64,000 nt of DNA from Helicobacter hepaticus ATCC 51449. GTDB taxonomy: Bacteria; Campylobacterota; Campylobacteria; Campylobacterales; Helicobacteraceae. The notes below the pieces were generated by a model that was not told the origin of the DNA, made no database searches, and saw only the letters and a program-made list of their open reading frames with translations. Below, one piece after another: positions 58,016 through 64,000 of this stretch. The stretch covers positions 1,302,001 to 1,366,000 of the forward strand of contig NC_004917.1 of NCBI RefSeq assembly GCF_000007905.1, given 5' to 3'. Every line of letters starts with the position of its first letter. The first letter of the stretch is position 1. Both the position numbers and the translations under genes were made by a program.

Positions 58016-58957
58016 ATGAGTGATTATACTTTTACAAAATATAGAGACAAGGATAAGGTAGATTTTGAAGTGTTGATTGACGAATGGCTTATGTCAAATG
58101 ATTCGGTGAATCACGCTATGCTATCTCTTGTTAATGATTTTGAGAGCAATCAATGGAGGAGCAAGAAATTTAGGAATTTTATTATAAATAATCTAAAAGA
58201 AGTTGCGTTAAATAAAAAAGAAAGAGATGCGTTGAGTGGAAATGAAGGTGATATATTGGAAAGAGCTATTTCTAAAATGCACATTGATAACTCAGGGGGT
58301 GAAATTGGAGAAGTTTTTTTATATGGTATTATGAAAAGCTATTACAATGCTTTACCAGTTGTTCCAAAAATATTCTACAAACAAAACCCTAATGATAACG
58401 CAAAAGGCGCAGATAGTGTCCATATAACCTTAGAAGAAAATACTTATCATATATGGCTTGGAGAATCAAAAATTTATAATGATATAACAGGTTCTATTAA
58501 TGAAGCAGTAAAATCTGTGTATGAACTTTTGGCTACTGATAAATTAAAAAAGGAAAAATCTTTAATAATGAATTTAAATGATATTGAGGATTATTTAAGT
58601 GATGCTGATGATTCAAAGAAGCTTTTAATGATAGAGCTAAAAAAGACACTTAATGATAGAACTTCACTAGATGAGATGAAAAAAATCTTGCATATACCTA
58701 TTTCTATTATTTATGAGTGCGAAATGACAAAAAAACATTTGCAAAACCCTTCAGTTTGTCTTGATGATAATTATAAAAATTTAATTATTGAATTCCATAA
58801 GAATCAATGCGGCAATTTATCTCAAAAGATTATTAGCAAACTTAATAATATACCTTTGATTGAATATATTAAATTTCATATTATAATTTTTCCAATTCCC
58901 AATAAAAAAGAATTAGTAGCACAAATCAATAAAATTTTTGAGGCACATAGACAATGA
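58016..58957 (+). CDS. hamA: Hachiman anti-phage protein HamA (DUF1837 nuclease)
   Basis: A 313-residue protein resembling HamA of the Hachiman defence system, a DUF1837-type PD-(D/E)xK nuclease. The active-site set reads Glu99 (GGEIGEVFLY), Asp133 (KGADSVHITLE), and Glu150-x-Lys152 (HIWLGESKIYN). The C-terminal segment (IKFHIIIFPIPNKKELVAQI) is also HamA-like. The family's known role is to form a complex with HamB that becomes an active nuclease when HamB unwinds DNA. AGGAGG precedes the start. The stop overlaps the hamB start by 4 bp. Base composition is more AT-rich than hsdR. Confidence 0.85.
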   Translation: MSDYTFTKYRDKDKVDFEVLIDEWLMSNDSVNHAMLSLVNDFESNQWRSKKFRNFIINNLKEVALNKKERDALSGNEGDILERAISKMHIDNSGGEIGEVFLYGIMKSYYNALPVVPKIFYKQNPNDNAKGADSVHITLEENTYHIWLGESKIYNDITGSINEAVKSVYELLATDKLKKEKSLIMNLNDIEDYLSDADDSKKLLMIELKKTLNDRTSLDEMKKILHIPISIIYECEMTKKHLQNPSVCLDDNYKNLIIEFHKNQCGNLSQKIISKLNNIPLIEYIKFHIIIFPIPNKKELVAQINKIFEAHRQ

Positions 58958-61026
58958 TGACTAACGAACAAATTTTTGATGAATGCAAAAGAATCTACAC
59001 GCTTGATGACAAAGAAAAAGCTAATGAGCTTTTTAGATTGCTTGATAAAATAGGTAATAAACGAAATTATTCCCCTGTATTAAACCACTTAATTAGAGAG
59101 GTTGGAATATATCCTTATATCAATCAAGATACAGCCATATTTTCAGATAGGCTCGTGTGTGAATGTTTCAAGACTGATGTAGGAGAGAATGAACCAAAGA
59201 TATTGCATAGAGAGCAATCAAGGATTTTAAAACGATTATTGGAGGGAGAAAATCTAATCCTTTCAGCTCCTACAAGTTTTGGAAAAAGCTTTATTATTGA
59301 TGCACTCATCGCCATTAAAAAACCAAGCAATATCTTAATTATCGTTCCAACTATTTCGCTTATGGACGAGACAAGAAGAAGATTAACGCTAAAATTTGGT
59401 AGTGACTATCATATTATTACAACTAGCGGTTCTCAACTAAAAGATAAAAATATATTTATTTTCCCGCAGGAAAGGGCTTTAGAATACTTTGAGAATCTTA
59501 GAGAAAAAAGCTTGGATTTATTTATAGTAGATGAGTTTTATAAAATGTCTAATAAAGACAGAAGAACACATATACTTCACAATATTGTTAATAAGTTTAA
59601 AAATATTGCCAAACAAAAATATTATATATGCCCTAATGCAGACGACATAGAAGATAAGTCTAAAAATAAAATTTTTCTAGCAGGTTTAAAGAAAGAAATT
59701 TTGACAATCACAACAGTGGCTCTCAATAAATTTGACTTAAGCAAAGAAACAGGGAGCAAGGAATTAAAAATTCAAAATCTTTTAAAAAATGAAATTGGCA
59801 AAAGTTTGATTTATGTTAGCACAAAACCTAATTCTAAAAAATTATGTAAAATTTTATTAAAATTTATTAAAGCAGGCAATGAGGAACTTAATTCGTTTTC
59901 TCAATGGCTGCAAAAACACTATGCCAGAGAATGGGATTTTGCAACAAATATAAAAAATGGTATAGGGCAACATAATTCCGCAATTCATAGATATATACAA
60001 CAATTACAAGTTAAATTATTTTCTGAAAACCCTAGTATGAATATTATGGTAAGCACTACTTCTTTAATTGAAGGGGTAAATACTGCAGCAAGAAATATTA
60101 TTATATGGAATAATCAAGTTGCTAATGATTCTTTGAACAGCTTTACTTATAAAAATATAATTGGTAGAGGCGGAAGAATGTTTAAGTATTTTGTAGGAAA
60201 TATTTATTTGTTGGATAATGAAAATAAAATAGAAGAAAAAGAAGTTGAAAAAATTGATATTAATCCTGATGAAGAGTTTTTATATAGAAATGATTTAGAA
60301 AATCCTGATTTAGAAAGTAAAAAATTAATTGAACAGAAGCTATTCAGTCTCATAAAAGATAAACAAAAATTTCAAAAATTAATAAGCTATATAAAAAATT
60401 ACAAAATAATAATGAATATTGAAAATGTCCTGCAAATCATAGAAAGTGTCAATGAAATTATGAAGAGCATTAAACATCTTAACAATGATAATCCAGATTC
60501 TTGGGGATTGTTAGAGGTAAAATCTGTTAGAAATATTTTTTCTAACAATGATAAGAAGCTAGATAGAGCATATAAAAATATTAAAGTATTTGCAAAATAT
60601 AATTGGAATGGCACTTCTGCATTATTGAACAATAGCACTATTAACATAAATGATTATTTTAATATTGAAAAAATCATTGTTTTTGATATAGCTAGTTTTT
60701 TTAACGATATTAATGAAATACAGCAAATTCTTTATCCTGATAAGCACATTAATATTTCTCCCTTTGTAAGCAAACTTTCTAACGCATTTCTTCCCTCTGT
60801 TGTCTATACCTTAGAAGAATTTGGCTTGCCAAGAATGTTATCAAAGAAATTGCACAAATATAACTTTATCAACTTTGAAAATAATGATTTAAAGATTGAT
60901 GAAGCTTTAGAAACATTTAAAGAATCAAGCGTTGAAGAAATAATAAACTTATTCAAATCTCACAATGATTTTGATGATTTTGATGAGTATATATTAAAAT
61001 ATTTTTATGATGGATTGGGAAAATAA
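58954..61026 (+). CDS. hamB: Hachiman anti-phage helicase HamB
   Basis: A 690-residue superfamily 2 helicase. LILSAPTSFGKSFIIDALI has Walker A (APTSFGKS, 105-112), IVVPTISLMDETRRRL-type motif Ia follows, and motif II is LFIVDEFYKMSN (DEFY, 193-196). VSTTSLIEGVNTAARNIII and NIIGRGGRMFKYFVGN (near 405) are motifs V and VI. The rest is AT-rich, Lys/Asn-rich sequence. Together with the upstream HamA this is a complete Hachiman pair. The ATGA overlap with hamA and the one-base overlap with hsdS show it is embedded in the restriction operon. Confidence 0.87.
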   Translation: MMTNEQIFDECKRIYTLDDKEKANELFRLLDKIGNKRNYSPVLNHLIREVGIYPYINQDTAIFSDRLVCECFKTDVGENEPKILHREQSRILKRLLEGENLILSAPTSFGKSFIIDALIAIKKPSNILIIVPTISLMDETRRRLTLKFGSDYHIITTSGSQLKDKNIFIFPQERALEYFENLREKSLDLFIVDEFYKMSNKDRRTHILHNIVNKFKNIAKQKYYICPNADDIEDKSKNKIFLAGLKKEILTITTVALNKFDLSKETGSKELKIQNLLKNEIGKSLIYVSTKPNSKKLCKILLKFIKAGNEELNSFSQWLQKHYAREWDFATNIKNGIGQHNSAIHRYIQQLQVKLFSENPSMNIMVSTTSLIEGVNTAARNIIIWNNQVANDSLNSFTYKNIIGRGGRMFKYFVGNIYLLDNENKIEEKEVEKIDINPDEEFLYRNDLENPDLESKKLIEQKLFSLIKDKQKFQKLISYIKNYKIIMNIENVLQIIESVNEIMKSIKHLNNDNPDSWGLLEVKSVRNIFSNNDKKLDRAYKNIKVFAKYNWNGTSALLNNSTININDYFNIEKIIVFDIASFFNDINEIQQILYPDKHINISPFVSKLSNAFLPSVVYTLEEFGLPRMLSKKLHKYNFINFENNDLKIDEALETFKESSVEEIINLFKSHNDFDDFDEYILKYFYDGLGK

Positions 61027-62294
61027 TGATAAACAATATTCCAAAAAATTGGGAAATTAAAACCTTAGCAGAAGTTTGCACTTCTAAAAATTCAAATATT
61101 GTTTTAAGCAGTATTGAAAATAATACAGGGAAATATCCAATCTATGGGGCGAAAGGATTTTTAAAAACTATTGATTTCTACACCATAGAAAATGAAAGTT
61201 TGGGTATCGTCAAAGATGGCGCGGGAGTAGGTAGAATCTTTCTATTGCCTGAAAAATCATCTTTAATAGGGACAATGGCTTACATACAAGCAAATGAAAA
61301 TTTGAATTTAAAATATTTATATCATTTTTTGCATACAATCAATTTTAACCAATACATAAGTGGTTCAGCGATTCCACATATTTATTTTAGGGATTATAAA
61401 AAAGAAAAAATCCCCCTCCCACCCCTTGAGGTTCAAAAAGCCATAGTGGAAAAGCTAGAAAATGCCTTTGCGCATATTGATGAGGCAGTGCGTCATCTTA
61501 AGTCGGTTCAAACAAACATTCCGCGCCTTAAATCCTCCTTGCTCCACTGCGCCTTTAGCGGCAAACTTACAGAATCTCAAAATTCATCGCACAAAGTGCA
61601 AACCTTAAAAAGCGTTGTCGGGGTGGAGGGAGAGTTTGAGAGGGAGGAGGGAGCGACTTCGCCATTCAAGCCCCTCCACCCTCTCATAAAGGAAGAAATT
61701 CCGCAAGGTTGGGAAATTAAAACACTTGGGGAAGTATTTAAGGTCATAGGTGGTGGAACGCCCTCTACTGCAAACCCTAAGTTTTGGAGCGGTAATATTG
61801 CTTGGATTACAAGCGCAAATATAGAGAATGAAAATTTTACAATTATCCCTAAAAAATTTATAAATCAAAGTGCTATTCAAGCCTCTGCTACAAATCTTGT
61901 GCCAAAAAATACTATTATTGTTGTAACAAGAGTTGGACTCGGTAAGGTAGGCATCACAGATGTAGAAACTTGTTTTAGTCAAGATAGTCAAGCCTTATTG
62001 CCTTTAATAGATTTAAATGTGAAATTTATGGCATTTCAAATAAGAAATAAGGCACAAAATTTTATTGTTAGCAGCAGAGGGACAACTATTAATGGTATTA
62101 CAAAAGATACTCTTAAAAAGGTAGCATTAAAGATTCCGCCCCTTGCAACCCAAAATCAAATCGTGCAGATTTTAGAATCCAAGTTTGCGCATTTGGAGAA
62201 GTTGGAGCAGTTTGTGAATGCAAGCCTAGAAAATCTCCAAAAACTCAAATCCTCACTTTTAAACCAAGCGTTTAAGGGTGAGCTGATATGTTAA
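61026..62294 (+). CDS. hsdS: Type I restriction specificity subunit HsdS
   Basis: The DNA-recognition subunit, 422 residues with two target recognition domains: about residues 1-140 (PKNWEIKTLAEVCTSKN) and about 225-375 (PQGWEIKTLGEVFKVIGG). Each is followed by a helical conserved region (KAIVEKLENAFAHIDEAVRH and NQIVQILESKFAHLEKLEQF). The repeat-like half structure supports a full-length two-domain subunit. The recognition domains are AT-rich while the central part is GC-richer, a mosaic consistent with domain exchange. Its stop lies inside a 28-bp repeat that recurs after fic. Confidence 0.9.
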   Translation: MINNIPKNWEIKTLAEVCTSKNSNIVLSSIENNTGKYPIYGAKGFLKTIDFYTIENESLGIVKDGAGVGRIFLLPEKSSLIGTMAYIQANENLNLKYLYHFLHTINFNQYISGSAIPHIYFRDYKKEKIPLPPLEVQKAIVEKLENAFAHIDEAVRHLKSVQTNIPRLKSSLLHCAFSGKLTESQNSSHKVQTLKSVVGVEGEFEREEGATSPFKPLHPLIKEEIPQGWEIKTLGEVFKVIGGGTPSTANPKFWSGNIAWITSANIENENFTIIPKKFINQSAIQASATNLVPKNTIIVVTRVGLGKVGITDVETCFSQDSQALLPLIDLNVKFMAFQIRNKAQNFIVSSRGTTINGITKDTLKKVALKIPPLATQNQIVQILESKFAHLEKLEQFVNASLENLQKLKSSLLNQAFKGELIC

Positions 62295-62315
62295 GATTCC
62301 ACTTGATTTTTAACA
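62288..62315 (+). repeat. 28-bp direct repeat, copy 1 (hsdS end, before fic)
   Basis: ATGTTAAGATTCCACTTG continuing to TTTTTAACA. It matches 63436-63463 at 26 of 28 positions. The stop codon of hsdS is inside it, as the fic stop is inside copy 2. fic is thus flanked by this element on both sides. Confidence 0.85.
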
Positions 62316-62356
62316 TATTTTGTTATAATGTTAAAAAATTTTATATTTTTTAACAT
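62303..62356 (+). promoter_or_regulatory. fic promoter and operator-like half-sites
   Basis: TTTTTAACAT (62307-62316) and ATGTTAAAAA (62328-62337) are a perfect 10-bp inverted repeat. It surrounds a TATAAT (-10, 62324-62329), with TTGATT (62303-62308) as a possible -35 at 15 bases. A further TTTTTAACAT is at 62347-62356, so three half-sites sit at the fic promoter. A DNA-binding repressor occupying them would block fic; the Fic protein's own C-terminal winged helix is the obvious candidate, by inference. Confidence 0.65.
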
Positions 62357-62371
62357 ATCAAGGCAAGGCGA

Positions 62372-63442
62372 ATGAAAGAATTTATCCCAAATGAACTTCC
62401 ATTAGAAATTCCTATAAGTGAAAATATGTATAAATTACTTGTAACTGCTTCAAGGGCTTTGAGTGAGCTAAGAGGTATAGCAAGGACAATTCCCAACCGC
62501 TTTATATTGATTAATGCATTAGTCTTACAAGAAGCAAAGGATTCTAGTGAGATAGAAAATATTATCACTACGCACGATGAATTGTTTTTATCGCAAGTTG
62601 ATAAGAGTAAAATGGCAAAAGCTACTAAAGAGGTGCAAGATTATGGTAAGGCTCTACAAATAGGATTTTGGCTTATTAGTAGGGATAGGTTGTTTAGAAA
62701 CTCTCATATTTTGGCGATTCAAAAACGACTTGAACGCAATGATGCGGGGTTTAGACGACAAAGTGGCACAATGCTTAAAAATCCAAGCACAGGAGAAATT
62801 AAGCATATTCCACCACAGCATTATGAGGATATAGTGCGTTTAATGAGTAATTTAGAGCAATATATAAATGATGATAGTATGCAAGACTTAGACCCGCTTA
62901 TCAAAATGGCAATTATTCATTATCAATTTGAAAGCATACACCCATTTTATGATGGGAATGGGAGAAGTGGGAGGATTATTAATATCCTATATCTTGTGTA
63001 TAAAGGGCTTTTGGACTTGCCTATACTCTACCTAAGTGGTTATATTGTGCGGCATAAGGCAGAATATTATGAACTTTTACAAAAAGTGCGTGATGAAAAT
63101 GCGTGGGAAGAGTGGATAAGCTATATTTTAAAAGGAGTAGAATATACTTCTAAAACAACGACTACAACAATAAAAACTATTCAAAGCCTTATGCAACACA
63201 CAAAAGATTTATTAAAAAATCAAACTGAATTTTACACAAAAGATTTTTTAGAGACTTTGTTTATACACCCATACACTAGGATAGAAACGATTGCAAGTAA
63301 GCTTAATATCACAAGGCAGACTGCTTCAAAATATCTTAAAATTTGTGAGGAGCTTAAAATCGTGCGATGTGTAAAAATAGGTAGGAATCATTATTATGTC
63401 AATATTGGCTTATTTGAATTGTTTAAAAAGGGAGTATGTTAA
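62372..63442 (+). CDS. Fic-domain AMP-transferase with C-terminal winged helix
   Basis: A 356-residue Fic protein. The active-site motif HPFYDGNGRSGR (190-201) is complete, with catalytic His190. An N-terminal inhibitory helix, SSEIEN (Ser58 to Asn63), matches the [S/T]xxxE[G/N] rule, so the enzyme is self-inhibited (class II). The C-terminus (about 295-345, RIETIASKLNITRQTASKYL) is a winged helix-turn-helix. Such proteins AMPylate hydroxyl groups of target proteins, and the winged helix suggests DNA binding. It lies between hsdS and hsdM. Confidence 0.88.
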   Translation: MKEFIPNELPLEIPISENMYKLLVTASRALSELRGIARTIPNRFILINALVLQEAKDSSEIENIITTHDELFLSQVDKSKMAKATKEVQDYGKALQIGFWLISRDRLFRNSHILAIQKRLERNDAGFRRQSGTMLKNPSTGEIKHIPPQHYEDIVRLMSNLEQYINDDSMQDLDPLIKMAIIHYQFESIHPFYDGNGRSGRIINILYLVYKGLLDLPILYLSGYIVRHKAEYYELLQKVRDENAWEEWISYILKGVEYTSKTTTTTIKTIQSLMQHTKDLLKNQTEFYTKDFLETLFIHPYTRIETIASKLNITRQTASKYLKICEELKIVRCVKIGRNHYYVNIGLFELFKKGVC

Positions 63443-63463
63443 AATTCCGCTTGATTTTTAACA
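63436..63463 (+). repeat. 28-bp direct repeat, copy 2 (fic end, before hsdM)
   Basis: ATGTTAAAATTCCGCTTG continuing to TTTTTAACA; differs from copy 1 at two positions. It contains the fic stop codon. Confidence 0.85.
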
Positions 63464-63505
63464 GAATTGGAAATTGTGTTAAAAAAATGAGAGAAAATTA
63501 ACATA
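63455..63505 (+). promoter_or_regulatory. Operator-like half-sites before hsdM
   Basis: TTTTTAACA (63455-63463) and TGTTAAAAA (63477-63485) form a 9-bp inverted repeat, and TTAACATA lies at 63498-63505. This mirrors the arrangement before fic. No clear -10 is seen in the spacer, unlike at fic, so hsdM may also be read from fic. Confidence 0.55.
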
Positions 63506-63551
63506 TTGTGGAAATAGGTTGAAACTTTTAAAATAATACAAAGGGGTAAAA

Positions 63552-64000
63552 ATGAGTGAAAAAGCGATTGTTGCAAAGGTGTGGAATTTCGCAACGATTT
63601 TGCGTGATAGTGGTGTGAGTTATACCGAGTATGTCGCGCAGTTAAGCTATTTGCTGTTTTTGAAAATGGAAAGTGAGCGGGAGAGTATCGGGGAGCATAG
63701 CAAAATCCCTACAAGCTGCAAATGGGAGCGGCTTATAAACCTAGATGGGCTGGAGCTAGAGAGTGCGTATAATGCCGCGTTAGCGCAACTTGCAAAGAGT
63801 GAGGGCGTGATAGGGCTTGTCTATAATGATGCGCAAAACAAAATCAAAGAACCCGCGAATCTCAAAAAGCTTTTTGTGCTTATGGATAGTGAGACTTGGC
63901 TAGGCTTGAATGTAGATGTCAAAGGCGCGATTTATGAGGGGCTGCTTGCGAAAAACGCCACAGAGACAAAGGCGGGAGCAGGGCAGTATTTCACACCTCG
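63552..64000 (+). CDS. hsdM: Type I restriction M subunit, 3' end beyond the window
   Basis: The adenine methyltransferase subunit that gives the M2S methylase with HsdS. Only the first 149 residues are present: MSEKAIVAKVWNFATILRDS, then YVAQLSYLLFLKMESE and, at the edge, KAGAGQYFTPR. This is the HsdM N-terminal helical domain and the first bases of the catalytic domain. AAGGGG precedes the ATG. The SAM and NPPF/NPPY motifs lie beyond base 64000 and could not be checked. Confidence 0.9.
   Translation, partial: MSEKAIVAKVWNFATILRDSGVSYTEYVAQLSYLLFLKMESERESIGEHSKIPTSCKWERLINLDGLELESAYNAALAQLAKSEGVIGLVYNDAQNKIKEPANLKKLFVLMDSETWLGLNVDVKGAIYEGLLAKNATETKAGAGQYFTP

Noticed and set aside
61605-61991. 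Reverse-strand open frame within hsdS
   Set aside because: It lies over a conserved, clearly coding region on the plus strand and has no family features of its own.
62372-63442. Fic gene as a two-gene toxin-antitoxin with a separate antitoxin
   Set aside because: No small antitoxin gene lies next to it; the inhibitory motif is within the protein itself.

Overview
The window is chromosomal DNA of an epsilonproteobacterium, almost certainly an enterohepatic Helicobacter close to H. hepaticus or H. cinaedi. The evidence is the AT-rich coding, a FlaA-type flagellin behind a sigma-28 promoter, a sigma-54 promoter before flgBC-fliE, a Helicobacter-like outer membrane protein, and gene orders I recall from H. 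pylori: uvrD-flgA-ubiX-coaD-tmk-comF, folD-lepB-rpiB-apt-dedA-pepA-ychF and flgB-flgC-fliE-ftsI. The species is inferred, not proven.

Layout. Bases 1-25.6 kb are housekeeping: rpe (5' end missing), a DnaQ-type exonuclease, prmC, an M48 peptidase, pyrG, recJ, a nitrilase-fold protein lacking the catalytic Cys, purB, an RDD protein, pyrE, an outer membrane protein, DUF2147, the uvrD-to-comF run, flaA with a G12 tract behind it, a cytochrome c, and the folD-to-ychF run. Bases 27.6-41.6 kb are the S10/spc/alpha ribosomal cluster (rpsJ to rplQ with secY, map, infA, rpmJ and rpoA) behind a strong sigma-70-like promoter. Bases 43.7-55.2 kb hold a secreted unknown protein, flgBC-fliE, ftsI, a Dsb-like protein, a DUF2339 membrane protein, divergent trpA and trpB, msrB and an LprI-like protein.

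The ribosomal cluster is bracketed by two related accessory modules. Each has a roughly 110-bp direct repeat that carries the last bases of ychF, a long A tract, a TACAAT box and the start of a small ORF. Each also has an ankyrin-type gene. The left module (25.6-27.4 kb) is an ankyrin gene followed by two unknown small genes. The right module (41.7-43.6 kb) fuses the same ankyrin region to a domain that looks like the PoNi (DUF1910/DUF1911) immunity family. No toxin is visible, so these look like orphan immunity genes.

The right end (55.3-64.0 kb, running off the window) is a composite defence locus: hsdR, hamA, hamB, hsdS, fic, hsdM. A two-gene Hachiman system sits inside a type I restriction-modification operon, with gaps of 9 bp or overlaps of 1-4 bp. 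A Fic-domain gene with a C-terminal winged helix then separates hsdS from hsdM. A 28-bp repeat with TTTTTAACA half-sites lies before both fic and hsdM, which suggests a shared switch. This locus and the ankyrin modules are the parts most worth following up. I saw no rRNA or tRNA gene, CRISPR array, insertion sequence or integrase.
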